The notes beneath the pieces are model-generated. The model was given only the letters and a program-made list of their open reading frames with translations, ran no database searches and was not told where the DNA came from. Below, piece by piece: positions 8,642-18,531 of a stretch of 64,000 bases of DNA (its first letter is position 1; the number at the start of each line of letters is the position of its first letter). This stretch comes from Polyangiaceae bacterium (lineage in GTDB: Bacteria > Myxococcota_A > Polyangia > Polyangiales > Polyangiaceae), in contig JAHBVX010000001.1 of the NCBI GenBank assembly GCA_019637295.1, positions 967,501 to 1,031,500 on the forward strand, in the 5' to 3' direction. The position numbers and the translations under genes are program-made.

Positions 8642-9016
8642 CTACTCCGGGCAGGCGGCGGTGCCCAGCGCGATGCTGATGGGTTCGACCGCGTCGTCCT
8701 GGATCGTCGCGCTGGCCTCGCCCCACTTCTCGCCGGCGCTGCAGGCTCCGTTGCCGTCGGCGTCCGCCAGCGCTCGCACCAGGATCTCGTCGCCCTCGAC
8801 GGAGATCACCTCCTTGAACGACCCGTCCGCGCCGGCCTTCGCGGTGTGGACGCTGGTCTTCTCGTCACCGTTCACGTCGAAGAACTCCAGAACGAGCTCA
8901 CCCTGGGCCGTGCCCGCGACGACCTGACCGGTCACCTCGATGTCACGCGAAGCGCTGCAACCCAGCGCGAAGAGACCAGCAGACAAAATGGTGATGGTGA
9001 ATTGCCTCGAAATCAT
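8642..9016 (-). CDS. Small lipoprotein with a DxDGNG calcium-like loop
   Basis: The 124-residue product begins MISRQFTITILSAGLFALGC, a clear lipobox with Cys20. The start at 9016 is decided by AAGGAGGT, a full anti-Shine-Dalgarno match, placed six bases upstream. The mature part is a small beta-rich domain with FFDVNGDE and ADADGNGAC, which resemble EF-hand-like Asp loops, and two cysteines. It follows hypA by 224 bp and may be an independent unit given its strong ribosome site. Confidence 0.75.
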   Translation of the reverse strand: MISRQFTITILSAGLFALGCSASRDIEVTGQVVAGTAQGELVLEFFDVNGDEKTSVHTAKAGADGSFKEVISVEGDEILVRALADADGNGACSAGEKWGEASATIQDDAVEPISIALGTAACPE

Positions 9017-9240
9017 TCGGACCTCCTTGCGAGCGACTGCGCGCTCGTTGAAGACCTCCTCGCAAGGGTCGTGCCGAAGCAACGGGCGGTATCTGGCGCT
9101 TCACAGCCGGTTTCGTGGCAACCAGACAACAGCGAGCGCACACACCTGGGCTCGAGCGGCGACAGTGACGTGTGCGCTCCTTCGCGCTCGATTCGGCGAA
9201 CCCGGTGTCTCCGCGTCGCTTGCGCCGTGGGCGAGAGTCG

Positions 9241-9570
9241 TCAACCCAGCTCCAGCCGACGCACCACGAGCTCGCCTCCGGACAGCCAGGTGAGCTTCGA
9301 CTGGCCGCAGGTACACTGCTCGAGGTGACTCTCGAGGGTCAGCGTCACGCCGCAGCTGGCGCAGCGCGCCGTCGCCTTGATGGGCTCGACGGTGAGGGTG
9401 GCACCTTCGAGCGCGGTGCCCGCCGCGGCGAGCTCGAACGAGAACGAGAGTGCGTGCGCCGATACGGCGGCGAGCTCGCCGACGCCGACCACGACGCTCA
9501 CGACGGGCCGGCCATCGCGCCCGGCCTCGCAGATGGCGACGATGTTCCGTGCAATGGCTAGCTCGTGCAT
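9241..9570 (-). CDS. hypA: Hydrogenase nickel incorporation protein HypA
   Basis: HypA delivers nickel to [NiFe]-hydrogenase precursors with the GTPase HypB. This 109-residue protein has the nickel-binding N-terminus MHE, the VVVGVGELAAV region and the C-terminal LTWLSGGELVVRRLEL. The zinc site is odd. The first pair is the normal CASC, but the second reads C-T-C-G where other HypA proteins have C-P-x-C, one residue shorter. The gene starts at 9570 and shares one base with the hypE stop (TGATG), so it is translationally coupled. It is the last gene of the hyp cluster, and no hypB lies in the window. Confidence 0.93.
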   Translation of the reverse strand: MHELAIARNIVAICEAGRDGRPVVSVVVGVGELAAVSAHALSFSFELAAAGTALEGATLTVEPIKATARCASCGVTLTLESHLEQCTCGQSKLTWLSGGELVVRRLELG

Positions 9571-10622
9571 CAGCAGATCCGCGGGAGCTGCTCGCCGGAC
9601 AGCTGCGTGACGACGCGCACGGCGCCGATGCTGGTCCGCAGGGTGACCTGGCCGGCTCGCTCGGCGGCGACCTTGCCGATGCGCGCGGCATTCCTGCCCA
9701 GGGGGTGAGCGTGCATGGCGGCCAGTGCGGCGTCCGCCTCGCTCTCAGGCACGATGGCGACCAGCTTGCCTTCGTTCGCGATGTGCAAGACATCGAGCCC
9801 GAACAGCTCGCACGCCGCGCGCACCTCCGGGCGCAGCGGTAGCTGGGCTTCGTCGATGGCGATACTCACCCGCGACGCCGCCGCGATCTCGACCAGGCTG
9901 CTGGCTAGGCCTCCGCGGGTCGGGTCCCTGAGCGCCCGGGTCGAGGGTGCTCGCTCGAGCAGCGCGTCCACCAGCGAGGCGAGCGGCGCGCAGTCGCTCT
10001 CGAGGGTCGTCTCGAACTCGAGCCCCTCGCGACGCGCGAGCACCGCGACGCCGTGGTCACCCAGGGTCCCGGACACCAGCACTGCGTTGCCCTCCTCGGC
10101 GGCCGAGACGGACAGCGTGCGTCCTTCTGGTACTACGCCGATCCCGGTCGTGACCACGAACGCGCCGTCGGCCTTGCCACGCTCGACGACCTTGGTGTCG
10201 CCCGCCACCAGCTCGACCCCAGCCTCCTGTGCGGTCGAGCGCATGGACTCCACGATGCGCTCGAGGTCGGTCAGCAACAGGCCCTCCTCGAGGATGAAGG
10301 CCGCCGACAAGTAGAGCGGCTTCGCGCCCGCGACCGCGAGGTCGTTGACCGTCCCCGCGACGGCGAGACGACCGATGTCCCCGCCCGGGAAGAACAGCGG
10401 GTGGACGACGAAGGCGTCGGTGGTGAACGCCAGCCGTCCGGCCAGCCTCGGCAGCACAGCCGAGTCCTCGAGCTTGGCCAGCGTGTCGCCACGGAACGCG
10501 CGCAAGAAGACGTCACGCAGCAGCTCGTCGCTCAACAGGCCGCCACCCCCATGTCCGAGGACGACTCGGTCGTACTGCCGTCCCGGGATCGGGCACCACG
10601 CGCCGTCGTCGTCGGAGCTCAT
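9570..10622 (-). CDS. hypE: Hydrogenase maturation protein HypE
   Basis: HypE dehydrates the carbamoyl group passed from HypF to a thiocyanate on its C-terminal cysteine, providing the CN ligands of the hydrogenase iron. The 350-residue protein has the PurM/AIR-synthase-like ATP-binding fold ([40 protein letters not shown]) and ends in the diagnostic PRIC. Its ATG at 10622 overlaps the hypD stop as ATGA. Confidence 0.96.
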   Translation of the reverse strand: MSSDDDGAWCPIPGRQYDRVVLGHGGGGLLSDELLRDVFLRAFRGDTLAKLEDSAVLPRLAGRLAFTTDAFVVHPLFFPGGDIGRLAVAGTVNDLAVAGAKPLYLSAAFILEEGLLLTDLERIVESMRSTAQEAGVELVAGDTKVVERGKADGAFVVTTGIGVVPEGRTLSVSAAEEGNAVLVSGTLGDHGVAVLARREGLEFETTLESDCAPLASLVDALLERAPSTRALRDPTRGGLASSLVEIAAASRVSIAIDEAQLPLRPEVRAACELFGLDVLHIANEGKLVAIVPESEADAALAAMHAHPLGRNAARIGKVAAERAGQVTLRTSIGAVRVVTQLSGEQLPRIC

Positions 10623-11743
10623 CGCAAGACTTCAGCTTCCGAGCGGGTCTGGGTGAGGGGCAAGAGTCGATGCTCGTAGTACGCGGCGCACGCGCCTTCG
10701 GAGGACACCATGGTCGCGCCCAGCGGGGACTGGGGCGTGCAGCGCTTGCCGAACGCAGCGCAGTCCGTGGGCTTGGCCAGGCCCCGCAGTACCCTGCCGG
10801 CAATGCAGTCCGCCGGCTCCTGGGTCTCGATGTGCGCGACCTCGAAGCGGTGAGCCGCATCGAAGTCCCGGTACTCTCGCGCCAGCGTCAGGCCGCTCTG
10901 GGGGAGCTGGCCGATGCCGCGCCACTTGCGATCGCAGAGCTCGAATACGCGCGCGCACAGCTCGCGCGCCCGTGGGTTGCCCTCCCGCTGCACTGCGCGA
11001 CGATACTGGATCTCGACCCCGTTTCGACCGGCCTGCAGCATGCGCACGGTCATGAGCAGTCCCTCCAGCAGGTCCACTGGCTCGAAGCCGGTCACCACGA
11101 TGGGCACGGCGAACCGCGCGGCGATCGCCTCGTATTCGAGGGTTCCCATCACCGTGCAGACGTGACCGGGTCCCAAGAACGCCTGTACCCGGTTGTCTGC
11201 TGCTTCCAGGATGGCGCTGATGGCCGGCGGCACGAGCACGTGGGAGACCAGCGCGCTGAAGTTCTCGACCCCGCGGCGTTGGGCTTCTTCGATGGCCGCG
11301 GCGTTGGCGGGGGCCGTAGTCTCGAAGCCGATGGCGAAGAAGACGACTTGTCGCTCGGGCAGTCGGGTCGCGAGCTCCAGCGCGTCCAAGGGAGAGTAGA
11401 CGACGCGCACGTCCGCGCCTGCCGCCTTCGCGGACAGCAGATCGCCGCGGGAGCCGGGCACTCGCAGCATGTCGCCGTAGGAGCAGAACGTCACCTCGGG
11501 CCGGCGGGCGATGGCATGGGCGCGATCGATCGTCTCGAGCGGTGTGACGCACACCGGGCAGCCCGGGCCGTGCACCAGCTCGACGCCGGGTGGCAACAGC
11601 TCGTCCACGCCGTAGCGAACGATCGAGTGCGTCTGCCCTCCGCAAACTTCCATGATCACCCAGGGTGCTCGCAGCTCGGAGCGAATCGCCGCCGCGAGTC
11701 CGCGCGCGGTCTTCTCCGAGCGGTACTCGTCCACGTACTTCAC
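10619..11743 (-). CDS. hypD: Hydrogenase maturation factor HypD
   Basis: HypD is the iron-sulfur scaffold that, with HypC, builds the Fe(CN)2CO unit. The 374-residue protein begins [11 protein letters not shown], matching the family start, and shows [16 protein letters not shown] and the C-terminal cysteine cluster of the [4Fe-4S] site. The GTG at 11743 is chosen because it overlaps the hypC TGA as GTGA and matches the normal HypD N-terminus. The frame opens upstream but only through hypC. Confidence 0.96.
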   Translation of the reverse strand: MKYVDEYRSEKTARGLAAAIRSELRAPWVIMEVCGGQTHSIVRYGVDELLPPGVELVHGPGCPVCVTPLETIDRAHAIARRPEVTFCSYGDMLRVPGSRGDLLSAKAAGADVRVVYSPLDALELATRLPERQVVFFAIGFETTAPANAAAIEEAQRRGVENFSALVSHVLVPPAISAILEAADNRVQAFLGPGHVCTVMGTLEYEAIAARFAVPIVVTGFEPVDLLEGLLMTVRMLQAGRNGVEIQYRRAVQREGNPRARELCARVFELCDRKWRGIGQLPQSGLTLAREYRDFDAAHRFEVAHIETQEPADCIAGRVLRGLAKPTDCAAFGKRCTPQSPLGATMVSSEGACAAYYEHRLLPLTQTRSEAEVLR

Positions 11744-11985
11744 GACGTGCCCGCTCGCTCGGGTTCCGTCAGCTCGTTCAAGAGCGAAATGACCCGGTCT
11801 GCCTCCACCTCGTTCAGCTTCGTGAGCGCAAAGCCGACGTGAACGATGACCCAGTCTCCCACGCGGGTATCCGGCACGTGGGCCACACACACCCGTCGAC
11901 GCACGCCGCCGAAATCCACGACGGCCATGGCCAGCGGCTCGCTATCGCTGAGCTCGATGACTCGTCCGGGGATACCGAGGCACAT
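11740..11985 (-). CDS. hypC: Hydrogenase maturation chaperone HypC
   Basis: HypC/HybG carries the iron ligand complex from HypD to the hydrogenase large subunit. The 81-residue protein has the essential N-terminal MCLGIPGRV, whose Cys2 becomes the metal ligand, and the [14 protein letters not shown] segment of the OB fold. It overlaps hypD by four bases. Confidence 0.96.
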   Translation of the reverse strand: MCLGIPGRVIELSDSEPLAMAVVDFGGVRRRVCVAHVPDTRVGDWVIVHVGFALTKLNEVEADRVISLLNELTEPERAGTS

Positions 11986-12034
11986 GACGGCGAGAGCCTA
12001 CTCGCAGAGTACCCGCGCGGCGAGTCGTGGGCGC

Positions 12035-13639
12035 TCAGCGGGCTGGAACGGTGAACTCCAGCAGCGGACCCGCGTCGATGCCGCGGCCGGTCGTGCGCCT
12101 GAGCTTCTCCCCCAGCGTCAGCTTCGCCCCGTCGCGGACGAAGGCCTGGGTCAAGAACTCACCGGCCGCGGGGGAGAGCCAGCCATCCGCGAAGCGCGCC
12201 TGGAGCGCCTCGCGCACCTGGACGGCAACCATGGCCGCCAACAGGTAGCTCTGGGTGTAGCCGGGGTAGGTCGCGATGAAGGGAGTCGTCGCCCACACGG
12301 GCTCGGCATCCTCCGGCAAATCCGTCGGGCCGAGTCGGCGCTCCACGGCGAGGGACAGGGCGTCGAGGTCGCCCTCGGGCGCGTCGTGCAGCGCGCGCTC
12401 GAGCTCCACCTGAGCCAGTGTGCGTCGCGCGCTGACCAGTGACTGCAGTCGGCGTTGAGCGATCAGCGCCTCGCTCTCCTTCTCGTCCAGGCCGAAGTGC
12501 TCGCGGAGCACCTCTGGCACGTCGAACAGACGGCCGAACACCTCGGCGACGCCCTCGGCGTAGGCCGGATCCATCAACCCGGGCACCCACTCGTAGCCGG
12601 CGTACAGCGGATGGTCTGCGTTGGTGCGAGTGATGGCGTAGGCGTGCCCGAGTTCGTGGATCAGCGTGGTGTAGAAGCGTGCCCCGGGCATGGGCCTGAC
12701 CACCAGGCGGGCGTCCCCCGGGACCCTCACCGCGATGGCTTGACCGCCGAACGCGAAGTCACGAACGGTGATGTCGAGCCGTGGTACGTTCAGATCGATG
12801 CCGAACGCGCGATAGAGGCCGAACGCCGCCTCCATCGCGCGGTCCGCCGGAAACCGCTCGTCGGGTGGCGGGCTCGAGCTGCGCTCGACCGCGTGCTCCA
12901 AGTCCCAGGGCGCCAGCTGCTGCAGTCCCAGCTCCACCCGCAGGCGTTCGCGGAGCCGCTGCATCGGGCCGCGGGTGCGCTCCTCCACCCGCGAGAGCTC
13001 CCGGCGAGCGTCGGCGTCCACCCCGCGGACCGCCGTCAACGCCGAGTGGAAGGAGGTTGCGCCGAGCTGGCGGGCCAGCCGCTGCCGGCGCTGCAGCAGC
13101 TTGCGCGCGATGGCCGCGGTACGACGGTGAAGGCCGTGCTCGATGCTGCGCGTCGACCGCCGCACCGTCGCGTCGGGCGACCGCCGCATCGCGCTCAAGT
13201 CGCTGCGCGTCAACCTGCGGCCGTCGAGCTCGAAGTGGTGATCGTTGATGACGTGCTCGAGCTCGTCTGCCAGGCGCGCCGCTTCCGGGTCGCCGAGGAG
13301 CGAGAGCCCGAGCGCGCCGGCCTGCCACAGCGCGCGCTCGCGGGGTGCGACGGCGTGGCGTGGGTGAGCGTCGAGCAAGCGCTTTGCCTCCGCGAAGACG
13401 TCGGCCTCCGCTCGACGCAGGCGCTCCATCGCAGCTTGTGCTGCGGGGCCCGCGACCGACTTGCCAGCGTAGCGTTCCCATTCGTGCAAGCCGTGCTCCG
13501 TCATCAACGCTTCGTAGCGTCGCGCGAGCGCCGCGAGCTGCTCCGACAGCGCCGCGGGCTTGGGCCCTGTCGCCCCAGGTCGGCCACAAGCCGCGGCAGC
13601 GAGCGCAGAGAGGCCGCTCAGGAGCGTGCGTCGATTCAC
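12035..13639 (-). CDS. Exported zinc metallopeptidase (gluzincin, M2/M3-like)
   Basis: The 534-residue protein begins MNRRTLLSGLSALAAAAC (GTG at 13639): a twin-arginine-like RR, a hydrophobic stretch and a possible lipid-attachment Cys. The catalytic HELGH lies in YTTLIHELGHAYAITR, and 28-35 residues later DPAYAEGVAEVFGRLFD supplies a glutamate placed as in gluzincins. The long helical scaffold before HExxH fits oligopeptidase-type (M3/M2) enzymes. It lies 47 bp after the propeller gene and 49 bp before hypC, so it is probably co-transcribed with the hyp genes. An exported peptidase cannot be the cytosolic hydrogenase-processing protease. The exact family is uncertain. Confidence 0.8.
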   Translation of the reverse strand: MNRRTLLSGLSALAAAACGRPGATGPKPAALSEQLAALARRYEALMTEHGLHEWERYAGKSVAGPAAQAAMERLRRAEADVFAEAKRLLDAHPRHAVAPRERALWQAGALGLSLLGDPEAARLADELEHVINDHHFELDGRRLTRSDLSAMRRSPDATVRRSTRSIEHGLHRRTAAIARKLLQRRQRLARQLGATSFHSALTAVRGVDADARRELSRVEERTRGPMQRLRERLRVELGLQQLAPWDLEHAVERSSSPPPDERFPADRAMEAAFGLYRAFGIDLNVPRLDITVRDFAFGGQAIAVRVPGDARLVVRPMPGARFYTTLIHELGHAYAITRTNADHPLYAGYEWVPGLMDPAYAEGVAEVFGRLFDVPEVLREHFGLDEKESEALIAQRRLQSLVSARRTLAQVELERALHDAPEGDLDALSLAVERRLGPTDLPEDAEPVWATTPFIATYPGYTQSYLLAAMVAVQVREALQARFADGWLSPAAGEFLTQAFVRDGAKLTLGEKLRRTTGRGIDAGPLLEFTVPAR

Positions 13640-13686
13640 GATGGCGCTGTAGCGCGACTGGGGCGGAGGGAGAAGCCGTGCGGCGT

Positions 13687-16074
13687 CTAGCGGGCCGTCA
13701 ACGCGTCGAGTACGAGCCCGTCGTCGAGCAGGCGGTCCGCACAGACCTCGAAGGCATGACCTCGGCTCCCGATGCGGCAGCCGAGGCGCGCCTGCACGGC
13801 GTCTAGGTCTGCCAGCTCGCTCGCGACCTCGATGCGCCCGCTCGGGCTGCGGGCGAGCAGCGCCTCCGGCCGCTCCCACAGCTCCAACGTGAAGCGATGG
13901 TCCAGCGAGGGCAGCCCGACCAACTCGAGCTGCTCGCGGCTCAGCCACAGCAGATTCTGACCGCCGGGCGACAGCACGGCGCCCTCGCCGCGCCGGTCGA
14001 GGGGGTGCTCGACACCAGCTGCGAGGAGCAACCAACGGTCGTAGCTGCACTGAGCCACCAGGACGGCGCCGTCGGCCGAAGCGGCGAGGTGGCGTCCCGC
14101 ACAGCGGGGGCTGAGCCGCTCCACGCTGCCGCGCGCGAGGTCGAGCCTGCTCAGCCCTTCCTTGGAAATGACGAAGGCCACGGCGCTCTCGCTCGCGAGG
14201 GCGAGGGCGCGGGGGTCCGAGAGAGCAGGGAGCGTCCGACTGCGTGTGCCGTCCAACGCGACACTCAGCAGCCCCTCTTTCGTCGCGAAGACGGCGCGCG
14301 TGCTCGTCAGTTGGATCAGGCCTGGCCGTCCGGCGTGATGGAACACTCGCGTCCAGTCCCCCGGGTCGGGCGACGCGGTCAGGATGCCGAGCTCGAACGG
14401 ACCTCCTGCGACGAAGACGCGACCCGAGTCATCGATGGCGACGCGGTCGGCGGTGTTGTCGGAGCGTGGCCACTCCTTGCTGGCTCCCTGGCCCCGGCGC
14501 CAGGCGCGGACCGAGCCGTGACCGAAGGCACCGGCCAGCCACTCGCCGTCCGGGGAGAGCGCGAGCCGAGCTCGGTAGCCCGGCACGGTGAACTCCCGGC
14601 GAAGTCCGCTCGCCGAGTCCCAGTCCCAGAGGCGCACCGCTGAGCCCGCGGAGCTCCGCGAACGCTCGTGGGCGACCACCAGACGAGCGTCTCCGAGCGC
14701 CACGTCCGCGATCCGGGCTCGAACTCGCCGCGCGTCGGCCACGGTCGCGTCGGCTTGGAAATCCACGACCATCAGGCCGTCGTCACGCTCGACCGTCGCA
14801 CCGCGCTGCCCGTCGTTGGTGAGCACTAGGTGTTCGCCGGTGACGGGCCGCGAGCTGCGTGCCGCGCCCGACTTCACGTCCAGCGAGAGCAGCTCGCGGT
14901 CGAAGGAACCGCCCAGCACGAGCAAGCGCTCGTCGCCAGCGGTGAACGCCAACACGCCATCCGACCAACCGCGAGCGAGCTGGTGCTTCAGTCGCGCCTT
15001 GCCCGTGGCGCGATCCCAGATCTCGAGCGCGCCGCTCTGCAGGCGCGCGGCGACCGCGCCTCCTGCCTTGGAGAACGCCAAGCGTGACACAGCGTCGGAT
15101 CCCCGTGGCTCGGAGAGCCGACGCAGCAGCGAGAGGTCTCCGCCATCGAGCAGCTCGATCACGCCGCGATCCGTCCCGACCGCGACCGCACGTCCGTCCG
15201 CCGAGACAGCGAGCGATGTCGGGCGGCCCGTGAGGCGATCTCCAGTGCGCTCGGCGACCGACTCGCCGCTCGCGATGTCGAACTTGCGCACGGTCATCTC
15301 GAAGCTTGCCGCCGAAGCAATCACTAGCTGCTGCGAGCGGGGCAGGAACGCGACATCGATGGGACTCTCGCGCCCCCAACTGAAGGTGCGGAGCAGCTGG
15401 AGCGAAGCGACGTCGTACAGTGAGATGGCCAGAGCACCCCGCGTCAAGAGCGCGAGCCGCGTGCCATCCTCCGAGTAGCGTGCGCCGCTGACCTCGCTCG
15501 CCGAGTCGACGTAGCCGCGCGGCGTGAGCGTCGCCGTGTCGAGCAGTACTACGCCACCGTCGCGCCGTGCCGCCAGCGTGCGGCCGTCCGGCGCGAACGC
15601 GAGCGGCACCGCGAGCCCGAGGCTGACGTCCGCGTACGCCTTGCTGCCAAGCTGCTGCTCCAGAGCCAGCGCGGCGAGCGCGCGGGAGCGCCGCGCCTCA
15701 CGCGGTTGGCCCGCCGCGGCGTGACGCGCCGCTTCGGCGAGCAGCGCCTCAGCGCCGCCCCCGCGCGCCAGTTCCGACGCGAGCGTGCGGCGCAGCTCGT
15801 CGCTCTTCGCTGCCTGACTGGGGCAGCGCGCGTCAGCGCGATCGAGCAACCGGGATGGACGATCGAGCCAGCCGTCGGCACTGAGCTGCGCCGCCTGGTC
15901 GCGCCAAGAGGCCGCTAGTCGGCACGGAGCGAACGGCGCTCGTGCGGCCGCGGGGCCTTCGGGCTGCGCGGGCTGGGATGCTGGCTGGAGACTGCCGCCG
16001 CCGGGTGGGGGTTGTGCTGCGGGCGTCCCGGCGCAAGCGCCCAGGGCCAATGCCAGAGCAAGTAAGGGACGCAC
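13687..16074 (-). CDS. WD40-like beta-propeller lipoprotein
   Basis: A 795-residue protein starts at the GTG at 16074 with VRPLLALALALGAC, a short lipoprotein signal. A Pro/Gln-rich linker and a short helical part follow. From about residue 160 a long run of WD40/PQQ-like blades recurs, with patterns such as PLAFAPDGRTLAARRDGGVVLLDTA and ALSPDGEWLAGAFGHGSVRAW, giving probably two propellers. It should form a binding scaffold on the periplasmic or outer face. It begins 13 bp after the hypF stop, which puts it in the hyp transcription unit, but no known hydrogenase factor has this form. Confidence 0.8.
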   Translation of the reverse strand: MRPLLALALALGACAGTPAAQPPPGGGSLQPASQPAQPEGPAAARAPFAPCRLAASWRDQAAQLSADGWLDRPSRLLDRADARCPSQAAKSDELRRTLASELARGGGAEALLAEAARHAAAGQPREARRSRALAALALEQQLGSKAYADVSLGLAVPLAFAPDGRTLAARRDGGVVLLDTATLTPRGYVDSASEVSGARYSEDGTRLALLTRGALAISLYDVASLQLLRTFSWGRESPIDVAFLPRSQQLVIASAASFEMTVRKFDIASGESVAERTGDRLTGRPTSLAVSADGRAVAVGTDRGVIELLDGGDLSLLRRLSEPRGSDAVSRLAFSKAGGAVAARLQSGALEIWDRATGKARLKHQLARGWSDGVLAFTAGDERLLVLGGSFDRELLSLDVKSGAARSSRPVTGEHLVLTNDGQRGATVERDDGLMVVDFQADATVADARRVRARIADVALGDARLVVAHERSRSSAGSAVRLWDWDSASGLRREFTVPGYRARLALSPDGEWLAGAFGHGSVRAWRRGQGASKEWPRSDNTADRVAIDDSGRVFVAGGPFELGILTASPDPGDWTRVFHHAGRPGLIQLTSTRAVFATKEGLLSVALDGTRSRTLPALSDPRALALASESAVAFVISKEGLSRLDLARGSVERLSPRCAGRHLAASADGAVLVAQCSYDRWLLLAAGVEHPLDRRGEGAVLSPGGQNLLWLSREQLELVGLPSLDHRFTLELWERPEALLARSPSGRIEVASELADLDAVQARLGCRIGSRGHAFEVCADRLLDDGLVLDALTAR

Positions 16075-16087
16075 GGTGGCTGCTCTA

Positions 16088-18451
16088 CTACGCACCACCC
16101 GCCGGCTCCTTCCCTCCCGTCGTGCCCGCGTCGGACCGGCCAAGAGCGGAAGCTCCACGCTCGTCTCGCGCGGCGAGCACCGCGAGCTGGCCCAGGGCGA
16201 TGCCACCGTCTCCGGTCGGAACGCGGCGATGCACGAGCACCGTGAGGTCGTCGTCTCGGAGAAGCGACAGGGTGCGCTCGGTCAGCAGCGAGTTGCAGAA
16301 CACGCCGCCGGACAGCGCGACGGTGCGGGTAGTCCGGGTAGCGCCCGGCGCGCGCACCACGACGCGGATGACCTCGGCCATCGTGTCGTGAAACCGCAGC
16401 GCGATGGTCGGCCGCGGGAGCGGCTGTGCGAGATCGTCGACCAACTCCGCCAGAGCGGGCCGCAGATCGACCTCTCGGGGCCAAGCGTCGCTCACCGCGA
16501 ACGAGTACGGCGGAAGTCGGGCCTCTGCTCGGTGGGCGAGCGCCTCGAGTCGCATGGGGGCCTGGCCGTCGAAGGTCGAGACCAACGTCAGGCCGAGCAG
16601 CGCGGCGACGGCATCGAAGTAGCGGCCCGCGCCCGATGCCCGCGGGCAGAGCGTCCGGCTGTGCAGCAAGCGGGAGACGCGCTCGAGCTGCGTGGGCTCC
16701 AGGGTCGACAAGGCCGCGACCCGCGACGGAGCGATGCCCGCGTCGTGAAGCCACCCGAGCGCGATGCGCCACGGCTCGCGAACGGCGGCGTCGCCGCCCG
16801 GTAGCCGAAGGGGCGCCAAGGTCGCGACGCGCTCGACGTCGGCGGCCGTACCCAACAGGAACTCGCCGCCCCAGCTCGTGCCGTCGGCGCCGAGGCCCAT
16901 GCCGTCGAAGGTCACGCCAAGGGCGGCGCCCTGGTGCTCGTTCTCGGCCAGGCAGGCGGCGAAGTGGGCGTGGTGGTGCTGCACCGCGCACAGCTCTGCG
17001 CCGGTGCGCGTGGCCAGCTCCCGTGCCCAGCGGGTGGAGGCGTAGTCAGGGTGTAGATCGTGGACGATGCGCTCGGGCTCGATGCAGAGCAGCCGACGAT
17101 ACAGGTCGTAACAGCGCGTCAGCTCCTCCTGCGCAGCCCGTGTGTCGAGATCGCCGATGTGTGAGCTGGGTAGCGCCGTGGTGCCCTCGCCGAGCGCGAA
17201 CACGTTCTTGAACTGCGCCCCGACCCCCAGCGTCGGGATGCTCAGCGCGTGAGGCAGCTCGATCGCGCGTGGCGCGAACCCTCGCGCGCGTCGCAGAACG
17301 GAGGGTGCTCCGTCGAGCAGCGCGACGACCGAGTCATCGACTCGTATGAAGATGTCGCGGTCGTGGACCAGGAAGAAGTCGGCGACTCCTCGCAGCTCTT
17401 CGAGGGCGCGCGCGTTGTCGGTCGCCATGGGTTCGTCGCTTCGATTGCCGCTGGTCATGACCAGCGGCATGGGCTCGACGGCGTCCAGCAGCAGGTGGTG
17501 CAAGGGCGTGTAGGGCAGCATCAGGCCGATGCGCTCGAGCCCTGGCGCCAGGCTGTCGGGCAGGCTCGCGTCGGCGCGCTGGCGGACCAGCACGATGGGG
17601 CGCTCGACCGAGCAGAGCAGCGCGCGAGCGGCGTCGTCGAGCTCGGCGATGGCCTCGGCCGCCTCGAGGTTCGCGACCATGAGCGCGAAGGGTTTGTCGT
17701 CTCGCAGCTTGCGTCGGCGCAGCTCGGCCACGACGCTCGAGCGGGTCGCGTCACAGGCGAGGTGGAAACCGCCGAGGCCCTTGAGCGCGCCGATCTGTCC
17801 GGCCAGCAGGCGCCGAGCGCACTCGGCGAGCGGGTCCACTGCGCTACACGGCGCTCCGGACTCGGAGAGCAAGGACAGCCGCGGGCCACAGGCCGGACAA
17901 GCGATGGGCTGGGCGTGGAAGCGTCGGTTGGTCGGGTCGTCGTACTCACGCTGGCACGCGGGACAGAGCGCGAACGCGGCCATCGTCGTGCGGCTGCGAT
18001 CATAGGGAGCGTCCCGGACGATGGACAGACGTGGGCCGCAGTCCGTGCAGTTGGCGAAAGGGTGCCCATGGCGTCGCTCCGCGGGATCTCGGATCTCCCT
18101 CAGGCACGCGTCGCAGGTCGCGGTATCCGGCGGTAGCCGACGCCCGGGCCCATGGGTCCCGACGCTCTGGACGATGGAGAAGCCCGAGCGACCGAGGGGT
18201 GGATGCTCCTCCATGCTGACGGCGCGGATGTCCGAGCGGGGGGGCGAGTCCGCTTCCAGTTGGGATCGGAGCCGAGCGATGGCTGCGGCCGACCCTTCGA
18301 CGTCGATCACGACGTCTGATCCCTCGTTCAGTACGTGCCCGGCGAGCCCGAGCGCCCGGGCGCGCCCGTAGACGAAGGGCCGAAACCCCACGCCCTGCAC
18401 GATTCCGCTCACTCGCAGCACTCGCCGTACGGGTCGGGTCGCGTCGGCCAC
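16088..18451 (-). CDS. hypF: Carbamoyltransferase HypF
   Basis: HypF makes carbamoyl-AMP from carbamoyl phosphate and transfers the carbamoyl group to HypE for cyanide synthesis. All domains are visible in the 787 residues. These are an N-terminal acylphosphatase domain (SGIVQGVGFRPFVYGRA), two zinc fingers (CDAC...CTDCGPRLS and CPAC...CPACGPRLS), a YrdC-like nucleotide-binding domain (about 200-380), and a Kae1-like C-terminal domain with VQHHHAHFAACLAENE. The start is a GTG at 18451. It is the first gene of the hyp cluster and divergent from groES. Confidence 0.96.
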   Translation of the reverse strand: MADATRPVRRVLRVSGIVQGVGFRPFVYGRARALGLAGHVLNEGSDVVIDVEGSAAAIARLRSQLEADSPPRSDIRAVSMEEHPPLGRSGFSIVQSVGTHGPGRRLPPDTATCDACLREIRDPAERRHGHPFANCTDCGPRLSIVRDAPYDRSRTTMAAFALCPACQREYDDPTNRRFHAQPIACPACGPRLSLLSESGAPCSAVDPLAECARRLLAGQIGALKGLGGFHLACDATRSSVVAELRRRKLRDDKPFALMVANLEAAEAIAELDDAARALLCSVERPIVLVRQRADASLPDSLAPGLERIGLMLPYTPLHHLLLDAVEPMPLVMTSGNRSDEPMATDNARALEELRGVADFFLVHDRDIFIRVDDSVVALLDGAPSVLRRARGFAPRAIELPHALSIPTLGVGAQFKNVFALGEGTTALPSSHIGDLDTRAAQEELTRCYDLYRRLLCIEPERIVHDLHPDYASTRWARELATRTGAELCAVQHHHAHFAACLAENEHQGAALGVTFDGMGLGADGTSWGGEFLLGTAADVERVATLAPLRLPGGDAAVREPWRIALGWLHDAGIAPSRVAALSTLEPTQLERVSRLLHSRTLCPRASGAGRYFDAVAALLGLTLVSTFDGQAPMRLEALAHRAEARLPPYSFAVSDAWPREVDLRPALAELVDDLAQPLPRPTIALRFHDTMAEVIRVVVRAPGATRTTRTVALSGGVFCNSLLTERTLSLLRDDDLTVLVHRRVPTGDGGIALGQLAVLAARDERGASALGRSDAGTTGGKEPAGGA

Positions 18452-18531
18452 GGGCCAGAGGCTAGGCCAGCCGCGGGGGCCAGGCGAACTGCTCCTGGCT
18501 CGCGAGATCGCTCTACATGTGGAACCAGCGG

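Noticed and set aside
10670-11842. 390-codon open frame on the plus strand across hypD
   Set aside because: hypD motifs on the minus strand and its exact overlaps with hypC and hypE explain this DNA.
12035-13639. Hydrogenase large-subunit processing protease
   Set aside because: Those are small cytosolic HybD/HycI-type proteins without HExxH; this one is exported and of oligopeptidase type.
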